NCBI GenBank assembly: GCA_023213395.1
Contig: CM041465.1
Span: 154,387,741-154,451,740 of the forward strand
Length of the DNA: 64,000 bases
Source of the DNA: Cycas panzhihuaensis
Lineage: Eukaryota > Cycadophyta
Reading direction: 5' to 3'
In this document: positions 45,755-56,774 of the stretch, one piece after another
Position numbering within the stretch: the stretch's first letter is position 1
Layout of the letters: each line of letters opens with the position of its first letter
Position numbers and translations under genes: made by a program
The notes under the pieces: generated by a model
The model's database searches: none
Told to the model about the DNA's origin: nothing
Seen by the model: the letters and a program-made list of their open reading frames with translations, nothing else

Positions 45755-46596
45755 AAAAGATGACATGCTTTGACTGGACCTAGACTAAGTATCCCTTAAT
45801 TAGCATTATGTTTCCTTTATTTCAAGTGTAAATAAAGAGATAAAGAAGCCTATGGAAATTGAAGGACTACCTTTGCCAACTCCTAAGACAGAGTCTCCAC
45901 CTATTTGTATTATTTAATTTGAATATGAATATGATAACAAAAATTGAAGATGTAAAGGAACTACTAGAATCCACTAGCCTACACAATTAGGTATAAGAGT
46001 TTTAAGTTTCGAATTATGTTAACAATGTTTCTAGTATCTTTCATAGGGACTCCTTTCCTTTTACCATTTTAACTTTTTGGGTTTTACTAAGATAAATAAA
46101 AATCTTAAGTAATAGAGAGTTTCTTTTTTTTTTTTTTTTTTAATAAAAGCACAAGAACAAATAATGAAACAACAAAATCTAACTACCTTCTTTTTAAAAT
46201 CAACTAAGAAAAAAAATCACACATGAAACTTCTTTTTTTCTTGTCAATAAATCACACCAAAATTAAAGAGAAATGATCCCCTATAGATGCAAAATACACT
46301 TCTTTTCAAAGATAAGAATTCTAGGATGGGATATATTTATTATGATATATAATTCTATATGCAACTTGATGATAGATAAAATAACATGCAATGTTTATAG
46401 AAAGTGTTTTGTTTCATACACATGTTATTTCAATGTCTTAAGAATGATTCTAATGGAAAATAAGAGATTTCAATTATGATTTTCAATAACTAAGAATGAT
46501 ATATGACCCATAAAAGTCACATGTAATCATATGCAGCCATAGTTGATTTTCCCACAAGCAAACAATAGACTAGAATCATAAAGAGATTTTATCACT

Positions 46597-46902
46597 TATT
46601 AGAAATTGAAATATGCAATCTATACAAGAAATAATAGTAATTTAAAGATATACCATAAAGTATAAAAAGATGAAGTATGTACAAAGTAAATACTAGGTAT
46701 TGAGAATTAGCCAAAACTCAAATTAGAAAGAATGATAGGTACATACTTATAGTACATACTTACCATTAGTGAGATAACCTCATTAGTTAATCTAGAGGTG
46801 GCATACATCTCTACGTGGCCTACAACCTCTAATATAAAAATACAAATAATATAGAGAGAAATTACATAAGGGTTATTATATAATTGGGTATTACACCTAA
46901 CA
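46597..46902 (-). repeat. 3' LTR of NA-2
   Basis: Plus strand TATTAG to CCTAACA. Shares with its partner long blocks such as GGTGGCA and CCTACAACCTCTAATATA. Confidence 0.88.
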
Positions 46903-47010
46903 TTTCCCCCCTATAATAGTCAATTATATAATAAATGTCGCATCAAATGATGAGTGTCAAGTCTTCAAAAATATACTGGATCATATGTTACTGCACTTGA
47001 ATAAAAATCT

Positions 47011-47385
47011 ATTGATGTCCATATGAAGTGAAGTCCATCTATCACAATGCATAGGTTACTAGCCATTGTAACCTCCAGTTGAATAGGAACTACCTTTGTA
47101 TACATGATTCAATCAATGTTAGTAAGAGTAGTTGTAAAGTGGTCCTACCACTTTCTTATATGGGAATGTAAGTAATCTTAAAAAAAAAAAAAGTCTACAA
47201 ATAAACTAAATTATAATCTGTTATACTAATATAAGAAGCTACCAATGTCCATATGAAGAGAATACCATCTACTGGAATGCATGGGTCACTAGCTATTACA
47301 ACTGCTAGTTGATTAAGATGGTACTAACAAGAGTAGCTATAAAATGGTCCTACCCCTTGCTCATATGGGAGTGCAAGTAGTCTTC
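47011..47385. repeat. Internal direct duplication in NA-2
   Basis: Two diverged copies of about 150 bases, 47011-47178 and 47241-47385, share ATGTCCATATGAAG, CCATCTA, ATGCAT, GGTCCTACC and CATATGGGA in the same order, at a distance of about 230 bases. Confidence 0.75.
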
Positions 47386-49580
47386 AAATAGATCAATAGC
47401 CACAAATTATCATATGGACTAAAAATAAATGCATCTTTGGGCTTTATATAATACTACCATGGGCTTAAATCATGTCTCTATGGGTAAAATAAAGAGTAAT
47501 AATGTTAACACATGACTCAAAAGATATATGTGACTCAATTATTATATAAATGACTCTCTCTCATATAATGAAGTTTAAAATAAAACTTAATGGGTTATCT
47601 AGAGCCAAAAAATTAAACCTTGGTATATGTTATCCCCCCTATTTAGGGTGCATTATAGCATGGAGCTTTGAAGATATATATATGTGCTTAACAAAGCTAA
47701 AAAAACTAAAGAAAAATATAAACTTTTGACTTTAATTAAAATTTCTACATAAAAATAACTCCAAATAGTATCAAATGACCCGTCAAAAGAAAGATCTCTC
47801 TGTTACGAATCTAATGCAACAAATAAGACTAAAATAAGAGCCTCTTAGCTCAAGTTATAACAAAAAAAAATGTAAAAAGTACTCCATAAAATATAAAAAT
47901 CAGGGGTTAAGACCCCTTAGTTGGCTGGTGGATGGTTATGTAGTGCCTCCATATAACCAAGGGACAAGGCATAAAGGGGCTAGGCAAATCACAACAGATT
48001 ATCAAATATAATTAAATCTAATTTTTTAAATGTAAAAATGTATACACCTATTCTAATATAAACTTACATCTACCAACATTTAAAAATAAAAAAAGTTGAT
48101 TGATAAAATACTATCAATTCTAAATAAATTAGGGTTCTGCCAATACTTATTCTACTTGATCAAGCGATTTCCATTAAAGTATTTTTGCAAGTTTATAGCC
48201 ATGAATTTATAATTCCAAGTTTGTGTAGGGACAATGCCATGGATAAAATTATAGATCTCCAAGTTTTGTTTGCGTGAACCTCCACCATAAATGGAGATTA
48301 TAGGATTGCAATGGAGATTTTGCACTATAGGTTTGCCATGGAACCAGTCTATCCATGAACTAGTACTCTCTCAGTTTAGGTTTTCCATGAGGAGGATCGA
48401 GTATCTTGGGCTTAGCTCATCTAAGTCTTAATCTCCTGAGCCTCTAAATCTTATTTATGTTATCATAACCCAATACTATAGATTCAAATGTACTGAAATT
48501 ACCCTATATTTTCTTATCTAATACATACAAACCAATACTATAAGGCATGGATAGTGGGTACTAGCCAACGTGCATTGTATAGAGCACCATACACAAATGA
48601 AGCTGAAGAAGCGAGGATCACATACAACAGTTTTGGCTACAATGTAACTACAATGCTTATGAGCTCGGGGGTTAGATCTTTAACAAGGTGTGAACATGAT
48701 GGATTGAAATAAAGGTACGCACTTAAATAAATAGGCCTCTAATAAACTAACAAACCTAATAATGGAGATAACCTAGTCAATGGCCAAGGTCCAACACTCA
48801 TGGATGAGAAAGTTGTTGGTGTTGCTTTTCAAAATCTTTTGAGTATAGAAATTATTGAATACATAATCCAAATTCTAGTGATACAAGTTCACCCAAATAG
48901 AAATTACTTAATTCTCCACCTTGATAGAGGTCATGGGAATCTCCATCCAACAGACAAGCTTCACAAACTTTTTTTTTTTTTAATATATAAAATATAGGTC
49001 AAATATTAAAGGCCATAAATATAATAGTTTTTTTTTTTTTTTTAATACAGTAAGCAATATAGAAGAATACATATCTGTAGAAAAAATATTTTTGACCCTT
49101 ATTCACCTATAAATCTGTAAACTTTTTTGAAATCAAGTCACTCATAGCCTCTGGATAGCAAGAGAGGACTTTTTTAATTATTGTCAATGATCTTATCACA
49201 TTATATCCACTAACATGTAAAGGAGATAGTCATGCAGTAATTGGAATTCGCATAAGAAATTTTCACGTACTTCACCATGAAGACCCTACATATAATATTA
49301 TTATGGAGCCACATGAATATAAAATGTCCAATATAAGCAACTTAAAATAGGCTTCAAATATATTCAAAAAATGCTTCAAAGCAGCCTCAAATATCCTCAA
49401 AATAGCTCCTCAAAAAGTTGATAATAATCCCATAATAAAATATACATAAGATAACTTCTCATAATTTAAAATGATCCTCTAAGATTAGGTCACAATACAA
49501 ATTCCTCAAAAGAATAATAAGAACGAAAGGATAATATGTACTAAAGGTTTACAATAATGCCCTCTAAGAATTCAAACTTT
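47386..49580. other. NA-2 interior, no gene recognised
   Basis: About 2.2 kb with stops in every frame. T runs occur at about 48970-48982 and 49026-49043. An open frame of 65 codons at 48800-48997 ends in one of these T runs and has no motif. Another repeated phrase, TCTCCAA and AATGGAGAT, clusters near 48250-48330. Confidence 0.5.
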
Positions 49581-49594
49581 GGACTTTGATACCA
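49581..49594 (-). other. Primer binding site of NA-2
   Basis: Reverse complement TGGTATCAAAGTCC directly abuts the LTR end without a gap. It matches a Met-tRNA-type PBS at the first eight bases and then diverges. Confidence 0.7.
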
Positions 49595-49901
49595 TGTTAG
49601 AAATTAAAATATATAATATATACAAAAAATAATGGTGAGTTAAAGATATAACCATGAATTACAAAAAGATGAAGTATGTATAAAGTGAATACCAGGTATG
49701 GAGAATTGGCCAAAACTTAAATTAGAAAGAATGATAGCTACATTCTTATAATACATGTTTATACTTAGTTAGAGAACCTCATTGGTTGATCCAGAGGTGG
49801 CACATATCTCTATGTGGCCTACAACCTCTAATATAAAAATACAACTAATATAGAGAGAGATTACATAAGGGTTATTATGTAGTTAGGTATTACACTCAAC
49901 A
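49595..49901 (-). repeat. 5' LTR of NA-2
   Basis: Plus strand TGTTAG to CTCAACA, next to the second TCACT. Confidence 0.88.
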
Positions 49902-51278
49902 TCACTTATGGAGTTTTTTAGACACCATAGGATCCTTGAACCTCATGCAAACTAATTGTAGTAAAAATATATCATTCATTCAAATATGTTCCTTTTTTGA
50001 AATCAAAGAAAATAAAGATAAAGTCAAATAGTGTGACACTAATAATTTTTAGAAATCTTTATTCTAATGATTAATTCCTTCCTCAAAATATATATCTCCC
50101 TTTAATATGATCAATCTTTCTCAATTTTTTCCTTGAACAAGCATAAAAGGGGAAGAAAATTGAGAAAAGTCAACTTAATAATAGCCAAAAATAAAGAAAA
50201 TATGAGACTACATCTTTTGGGAATCTTGGACAACTAAGGAGAATAGGAGAGAGTAGATATGTTTAGTGGGGAAGATATTGGCCTTTCTTCACAATAGACT
50301 ACCTATTTTGTTTCCCATAAAGGACTAAACTTTCAACCAAGATTTCCCAAAAAAAAATACAAGTAAAGGAGTTTTTGAAATTTGGAAAAGAAGAGAGCCA
50401 TATCTAGTCTAAAAAAAAACATCAAAAGAATGCTGCACTAAAAGGAAACTAGATCAGGAAAGGCCTTACCAAAGATATAAAGTCTAAAGCTAAGAATTGT
50501 AATAAACCAAGTACCTTAAGAAGTAGTAACAAGTGAAATTTATATAGTAATCAAACTATAAACAAAGCTCTAGATCTCTTCTCTTGACTTTACTTTTCTT
50601 TTTATCTACCATAGATCTTAAAATTACCAATCAAAATCTCTTAATTTCTCAAGAATCACTCTAAAAAATCCAAGCATCAAGTTTACAACACTTTAATGAA
50701 CAATATTTTAGGATTTCATAGGGTTCCGGGTATGAATAGAGTCAATTTCTAGTAAATCTAGGTAGTGACGTGTAAAATTGATGTGTTAATTAAAAAATTT
50801 ACATGCATGATAGTAAAAGATATGATGGGCCCACATTCTATTAACAACCAAAACTATGATGAGTTAGGAAGTGAAAATCAATCATTAAAAATTCATAACT
50901 TAGATTTTTAATGAAAAGTTTAAACAAAAATGACTTAATTAATATAAAAAGGAGCCCAAAAGGGGTGAAAACTATAAGCATAATCCTAAAAATCATAAAA
51001 AAGAAATGATTTAAAGATAAAATCAAGAGAAGAGGGCAAAATAATGAAGAGTCTCAAGGAAAGGAGTAAGTTGGAATGATCATAAAGGAGTGATTTATTA
51101 TTATAGTTTTCACTCATCAATAAGTGAAATAACATAATAGTACAATCATCATCATTTAACATATATCATCTAGAAAATTAATAGCACATTTCATTAAATA
51201 AGCCTTAATTAATTATATAAGAAACTTATTAATAGTGATGAAGATCAATTGAGGGCTAATTTTTAGTGAAATATAGTC

Positions 51279-51864
51279 TACCTTACTTGATACATTTATT
51301 GTTTATGAATTCTTTAATTAATATTTAGAAGGAGGAGATTTTAACTTCAAATATAAGCATTAGCTTGATACCACATATCAACAAGAAGGGTATCATCCCT
51401 ATTATTATCCTAATTAAGGTCTTATGGGCTTATAATATTAGATACAATTGGATATATTAATCTTTATATGAGGTGGACATAATTTTTGATAAAAACTTTA
51501 CCAAAATTTTGTTGAAGGCTTTGATTTGTTGATTTGCCTATAAGTAATAATAGGATGAGGTCCTACATATGATGGCTAACTTGTTGTAAACTTTTCTCAC
51601 ATACTTATTATAAAAGATGAAGACACTATCAATGATAACTATATAAAGGACTTCAAATCTATATATGAGGTGCTAAAAGATAAATGCAATAATGACTTTA
51701 CCCTTAATGGTAATTAATAGAATGTATTTACTCTAATTTATAAAGTATTTTATAATTATTAAGCTAAACTCTTTATCTTTAATAAATGGAGAGATCAAGG
51801 ATCTATTGAGAAAAGAACCATGAGGAAATTATTTCCTTTGTGGAAGTAGTTGGTGGATGGATAA
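51279..51864 (-). pseudogene. GYP-C integrase, middle part
   Basis: Minus strand reading: an IIA/IKAFNK region near 51520 corresponding to the third-acid block, then SYKD, IQLYLIL, HKTLIRIIIGMIPFLL, GIKLMLIFEVKISS, which parallels HRD, RTLIRNAI and EIEAILPLEIEIPS of GYP-A. It runs to the TAGTC target site and continues at 13770. The upstream zinc-binding domain is at 54928-55100, beyond TRG. Heavily mutated. Confidence 0.65.
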
Positions 51865-52089
51865 TGTTGGAAAATAGACCTGCAATAAGATATTCACAAA
51901 CAGAACAAAACACACCTCCACAGGACTGAACAGTACCCTTAAGGTACCTCCATTGTATTAAGAAAACATCCTTACAACATGATTACAATATGATACACTA
52001 TGTTGTGTATTTATAGTACATGCCAATATAGAGAGAGTAGGAACCCACTTGCATGTGGGACAAAACAAATGTGCATTAATATTCTAACA
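51865..52089 (-). repeat. 3' LTR of TRG
   Basis: 225 bases, TGTTGG to TCTAACA on the plus strand. On the minus strand CTATAAATA (reverse complement of 52008-52016) is a likely TATA box. Confidence 0.93.
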
Positions 52090-52112
52090 CTCCCCCTTAA
52101 TGCACATTTGGA

Positions 52113-52817
52113 TCATTTGTACTTGTAATGCCTTGTCCTTGGAAGTGTCTCGAAAATGATGTCTTCAACTTGATCCTTGTCTTCAAATTTGTAATGATGT
52201 CTTTGCTGTAGAATGATGTCTTTATCTTGATTTGTATCTTCAATTATGTACTGATGCCTTTGTAGGATGATGTCCTCAACTTGATTTCTATCTTCAATCC
52301 TGTAGTGATGATGTTGAAGTAGCAACTCTAGCAAGTACAAATCATGATTCTTCATTGTACCTGGTCTAGTCTGATTTTGATGTAGACCCTGTAAATAACC
52401 ATCTTTAATCACAATTTGCTTGTCATAATTATCTTGTATAAACTCTTGATCACCATGTACAATAGTGAGTTCTTCAATCTTAGGAGTGGAGTCTTGATCA
52501 ACTTGCATATTCTTTGAACTTGAAACAATGCTCAAAGAAGAAATATCATTCAAACTTGAATCAATACTCAAAGTAGGAATATCATCAATATAAGACTCGT
52601 CCTTTATAGAACCATCCGATTCATATTCAATCTCCCTTGAAACTAATTCATCACTTTCAATGTCTTCATTTGTAATCTCATCAATGCATTCAACAGTAGA
52701 AGTTTCGTCAGTAATTAAACATTCTTCATCTTGACATGCTGTCTCATCAGTGTTGATGATACTTTCTTCATTCATTGTACCTGTACCATAACTAGCCTTA
52801 ATTACTTTTTCAATCAT
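52113..52817 (-). pseudogene. TRG gag, C-terminal acidic domain with a triplicated motif
   Basis: A 234-residue open frame that continues gag after a single TGA at 52818-52820. Residues 1-13 (IEKVIKASYG) finish the gag core. Residues about 15-130 are highly acidic and rich in Glu, Asp, Ser, Thr and Ile, with two versions of an SSLNDISSLSI phrase. Residues 170-223 are three copies of a 17-residue motif, HHYRIEDRNQVEDIILQ, HQYIIEDTNQDKDIILQ and HHYKFEDKDQVEDIIFE. There is no zinc knuckle and no protease. The tail ends 13 bases from the polypurine tract. Function unknown; the repeats and acidity suggest a protein-interaction or disordered segment (inference). Confidence 0.75.
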
Positions 52818-53208
52818 TCATTGTGTTTCTTCAGGAGTTTGTTCAAATACTTCCCTTAGAAGATCCCAAGCTTCTTTAGCATTACTTGCATGTAGAATCA
52901 TAGGAATAACAAAATGGAATTTGGAAGGAAGATCAATATCATTGAATGCGACCGAATCATAATGAATGCTTTCTTATCTTTTTCTCAAGCATTTCCTTTT
53001 CTTCTTCATCATTAGGGATATCATATTCATCAAGAACAATCTTCCATAAACCTCTAGCTATGAATAGACATCTCATTTTAATTGTCCAAAAGAAGTAGTC
53101 TTCACCATTGCACTTAGGTACTGGAAGAAATGAATCCCTTAAGTAATATTCATTTGTTTCAGGAGCATATATAACCACATCATTATCCTCTATGATTGTA
53201 AATGCCAT
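52818..53208 (-). pseudogene. TRG gag, N-terminal part
   Basis: The ATG at 53208 opens a Copia gag: MAFTIIEDND, LPVPKCNGEDYFFW with KMRCLFIARGLWKIV, the usual GxxYxxWxxxM and LW motifs. The open frame ends at 52957. A frame change near 52970 restores the gag core in the next frame, with SVAFNDIDLPSKFHFV and NAKEAWDLLREVFEQ, and then the TGA at 52818-52820. Only two lesions therefore separate it from one reading frame of about 365 codons, in keeping with its youth. Confidence 0.78.
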
Positions 53209-54690
53209 TTTCTAACACCATGTCCCTTTTCCAATCAACAAATTCACCCATCAATCTCAACAAACTTTCTCATATCTCATGTCTCTTATATTATTGACTT
53301 CATCATCACATCATTGCCTTATACATCTCACATATGCCAAATAGTCACATAAAATCCAAACACTCACTTCACCAAATCAATGCCTCATAAATCTCATGAT
53401 GATCATACATGTCATATGTCGCTACCAAGACACATACTTCACTTGATTTCCCAAAAAAATAACTCATGCCACTACACCACTCAATAAAGTTTGCTTCCCA
53501 ATAACTCAACTCATCCTTCTTTACCCATTCAATCAATTAGAACACATCATCAACCATGCCTAATCTCATCCTTAAACATGCCCAACAAACACCCAATCCT
53601 TTCATGTAACCTCACATGTAACAAGCATCTCATCGCCTCATATCACTATCTTTCTTACCCTCAAATTAGCCTTATCATGCCCATAAAGTCCCTTCATATA
53701 AATCACATTCCAAGGAGAACTAAATCACCATATTCCACCCAACTCATTCATGTAAACACATGCACTGTCACTTCATCACCATACTATGTCATCATCACAA
53801 TAGCTTTCTCATATGAACACATGTAAGAAGGCACTTAATTTTCCATTGAACAATCACCATCATGCACTTCAAATTACCAATAGAGTGCCAAATACATTCA
53901 CATCAATGTAACTTAATATCATCTCACATTGCAACAATACTCTCCCATGCACAACATACGCAACACCTCATATTGCAACATCACCCAACTTATGTAAATC
54001 ACATGCAAGATAGTACTATGCCAATGCCAAATTTCACTACTTTGTCACCAATTAAGAGTATAAAACACTTATATCACCTCATTACCATTGCCTCATTCAT
54101 GTCACCATATAAATATGAAACCCTTAAATTCCCAAAAACTTATTTCTAAGAAAAAGTATAGCTCAAAAATATATAAAATATAGATGAAAATGATGGCCTC
54201 TGAAATATGATTCCAACGGTTTAGACAAAATTGAATTCTGATATCCAGATCAAAAGTTATACTCCTTTTAAGAATTTCACAATTAGGGTTTCTAGGGGCT
54301 GTAATAGTACCTTTTGATAAATTACTCATAACTTTTTATTCTGAGCTCTGATAAACCTCAAACCACTCCCATTAGAAAGAGAATTTAAAAACACACAGAA
54401 TCAAAAAAAAATTTGAGGTCATTTGGATACCTGTAGCCAAAGTTATGGCTCCTTGAAGTTGAGGTTACAGATCTATCCCAAAAATACGGCGACGGAAAAA
54501 ATGCAGGCCGAAATTAATTCTGCTGCAATTTTTGCACTTTCACCCCAAAATCTTTAGTGTGACCACTCAAATTTTACGGAACGAACTATTTCGTCTCAAT
54601 TTCGCTATTGCTTTTCAGAAATTTCAACGTTATGGTACCTCTCAAATCACTGCTCTAATACTGAACAAAAACACCTCTTTCAACCTGGGC
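53209..54690 (-). other. TRG leader
   Basis: 1.5 kb between PBS and gag ATG (minus strand). The plus strand of 53220-54150 is C-, A- and T-rich with many CATCA and CTCAT triplet-like words and very few G, so open frames there on the plus strand (53491-53826 and 53862-54149) follow from base composition. 54150-54690 is of mixed composition. No gene recognised. Confidence 0.6.
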
Positions 54691-54702
54691 GCTCTGATAC
54701 CA
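54691..54702 (-). other. Primer binding site of TRG
   Basis: Reverse complement TGGTATCAGAGC, a perfect match to the initiator-Met-tRNA motif, directly against the LTR. Confidence 0.9.
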
Positions 54703-54927
54703 TGTTGGAAAATAGACCTGCAATAAGATATTCACAAACAGAACAAAACACACCTCCACAGGACTGAATGGTACCCTTAAGGTACCTCCATTGTATTAAG
54801 AAAACATCCTTACAACATGATTACAATATGATACACTATGTTGTGTATTTATAGTACATGCCAATATAGAGAGAGTAGGAACCCACTTGCATGTGGGACA
54901 AAACAAATGTGCATTAATATTCCAACA
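54703..54927 (-). repeat. 5' LTR of TRG
   Basis: 225 bases, TGTTGG to TCCAACA, followed by the GATAA duplicate. Confidence 0.93.
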
Positions 54928-55800
54928 GATAAGGATAGCATGGATTTCATATTTTTCACGATTTAGGATGTAAGCATGAGTGTCTCTAAAGAAATTGAGC
55001 CAATAATATCCCATCCTTAATATTCTTTAGGTAACCAATTATCCTCCAAAATACCTCTTGTATATCCTACCATGATATTTGTTTAGGACTACTTAAGTTT
55101 TTGATGAGAAAAGACATGTGAGCATAACTTCTTTAAAGGACCTTTTATGTAGGGTGTCACTTATAATAACATGTTTTTATGTTGCAACCTTAACCCTTCT
55201 ATTCTTTTTAGAAGTGGTTCCTGCAAGGGGTCATCTTTGTTTTAAGGTAATAGATAATGTCTTTATACCATCCTCCCCTATCCATATGATAGTAGTGAGG
55301 AGAATGTATTAATTAAGGAGAGGATTATCAATCTCTTCTTTGGAATAATTGAGCAAAGTATAGTTATAAGCTATTTATCCATTATCATTCCTTTTTTGGA
55401 TTTACAAATGACAGCTTCTAAGTCAAATTCTTGTCATAGTAGAGCCCAATTTTTAGTTTATATAACAAGTTAATATCTACAAAAAGAAGTTTAATAGGAT
55501 CAAGTTGGATAATGACCTTCACAAAATTGCCTATCATGTAATGTATTAATGTCTTGGTTATGAAGGCTAAGGTAAGGCCTTATTTTATTTCCATAACATA
55601 ATTTATTCTTATAGCTACTAATGTCCTATTGATGAAGTAAATAGACCTATAGTAGAGGTGTATAAAATAAAGGGTCACTCAAGCTTTGGTAGAGATAAAG
55701 TTAGTGCTAAAAATAGTGATTGTTTAAATTAATTAAATGATTCTTAAACTTCATAAGCCTAACTAAGATGAACTCCTTATTAGAAACTAATGTTTAGAAT
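54928..55800 (-). pseudogene. GYP-C RNase H and integrase zinc-binding domain
   Basis: On the minus strand, from right to left: KFKNHLINL near 55750, YFINRTL and GLTLAFITKTLIHYMIGN, QLDPIKLL, LSFVNPKKG near 55390, which runs parallel to the GYP-A RNase H (KFKSSLINL, YFISRTL, KKLHHYLLRN, QSNPIRYL, LIENPRK). Then the integrase start ends with GYYWLNFFRDTHAYILN near 54940-55010, the Tyr-Tyr-Trp block of the zinc-binding domain. TRG is inserted directly after it. Old, many stops; a relative of GYP-A. Confidence 0.7.
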
Positions 55801-55903
55801 TTAAAGTGGTGACATTATATTAGTGTCATAGTTGGGATTAATTATAATTTGAGGTTATGAGCCTATACATGTGGGGTCTCTTTCACTCACACCTCTTTGT
55901 AAC

Positions 55904-56104
55904 TATTAGAATATAATGTTTTATCCTAAGAACATTAGAGAAAGGGGGTAATATATTTAAGACCCTAATTATATTTAATTCTTATGTTTAATATTATTAT
56001 CATGTAATGGTACAAGTTTGTTGTATATAAAGGAAGTTTCTCTCCATAAATATGAAGTAGTCTATTTCCATTCTTCCACATAGTTGAGGGTCTAATTTTG
56101 TACA
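55904..56104 (+). repeat. 5' LTR of COP-G
   Basis: TATTAG to TACA (TGTTAG in the partner). TATATAAAG at 56025-56032 is the likely TATA box. Confidence 0.9.
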
Positions 56105-56116
56105 TGGTAACAGAGC
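56105..56116 (+). other. Primer binding site of COP-G
   Basis: TGGTAACAGAGC, one change from the initiator-Met-tRNA motif, without a gap after the LTR. Confidence 0.85.
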
Positions 56117-56774
56117 AGGGAAACCTACCTGACTGAAGAGAAATGGTCAAAGGGTTGTTGAAGAAAATTATAATACTCAAAGTCAAAGATAGATTCAAAG
56201 CAGTGAAGATAAAGATCAAAGTCCAAAAGGTCGAAAGACTATAGAAATTCCACTATACAGAACCGTACTGACTTGTACAGGTAGATTTTTAAAGGTTATC
56301 AAAATTTGACAAAACTTGGCTAGATTAAAGATCTCATCAAGGGCATAACTTTCTTCAACTATGATGAATTTATCTGAAGTCATTTTGAGTTTTTCTTTTC
56401 CCTTTGATCAATCTATGTGAATTTAGAGCTTTGAGAGCATATTTCTTTCAAATCTCAACAAATTACTAGGTAATGCCTATTCTAAACTCATTGTCTATGC
56501 CATACAAAGAGATTAAATCCAATTTCAAAGGAATGTTTCTCAGATTTGAAGTTGTTTTAACATTTCTTCAAAAAACCCTAACCATCAATTTTGACATTTT
56601 TGCCCATTTTCCTCCTAAACCAGAAACTACCTTAAAAATCTAACTACAGATCTAAACCTGTCTTGAAATTCTCTTCAATTTGACATACGCATCTCTCAAA
56701 TCTATATACTTTAATTTTTAAATGAAAATCCATACAATCGTATGGTATGGCATTAATTACAGGCTTCAAAACCT
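56117..56774 (+). other. COP-G leader
   Basis: About 0.65 kb before gag; no gene recognised. Confidence 0.5.

Larger units (their letters stand above)
46597..49901 (-). mobile_element. NA-2: non-coding LTR element (TRIM/LARD-like)
   Basis: LTRs of 306 and 307 bases at 46597-46902 and 49595-49901 enclose 2.7 kb without a gag or pol motif. The PBS (reverse complement of 49581-49594, TGGTATCAAAGTCC) touches the right LTR. The polypurine tract (reverse complement of 46903-46917, a GGGGGGAAA type) touches the left one. TCACT flanks both ends (46592-46596 and 49902-49906). All signals needed in cis are present and no protein is, so it must have used enzymes of another element. Confidence 0.88.
13776..51273 (-). 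mobile_element. GYP-A: Tat/Ogre-like Ty3/Gypsy element carrying four nested insertions
   Basis: The LTRs lie at 13776-21217 and 45761-51273 (each enlarged by an insertion), the PBS at 45735-45754, the polypurine tract just right of 21217, and TAGTC duplicates at 13771-13775 and 51274-51278. Read on the minus strand, the order is gag, protease, reverse transcriptase, RNase H, integrase, then about 2.4 kb of non-coding 3' sequence. This order, an LTR of roughly 2.2 kb and a gap between pol and the 3' LTR fit the Tat/Ogre group. GYP-E, COP-T (with COP-F inside) and NA-2 are inserted in it. Without them the interior is close to 10 kb. Many stops; not active. Confidence 0.85.
45761..51273 (-). repeat. 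5' LTR of GYP-A, interrupted by NA-2
   Basis: The pieces 45761-46596 and 49907-51273 form an LTR of about 2.2 kb. Its left 0.4 kb and right 0.5 kb match the 3' LTR; the middle 1.2 kb has no counterpart there. A T run lies at 46125-46141. The middle part contains no recognised gene. Confidence 0.8.
51865..54927 (-). mobile_element. TRG: young gag-only LTR element (TR-GAG type)
   Basis: LTRs of 225 bases at 51865-52089 and 54703-54927 differ at 3 positions by my comparison (two near 51930/54768 and one near the right end). The PBS is the reverse complement of 54691-54702 (TGGTATCAGAGC), the polypurine tract the reverse complement of about 52090-52100 (AAGGGGGAG), and GATAA lies on both sides (51860-51864 and 54928-54932). 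The only coding content is a Copia-like gag with an unusual acidic, repeat-bearing tail. It is the youngest insertion in the window and depends on another element for pol. Confidence 0.92.

Noticed and set aside
53491-54149. Plus-strand open frames of 111 and 95 codons
   Set aside because: They lie antisense in the TRG leader in G-poor sequence where stops are rare by composition, and have no domain.
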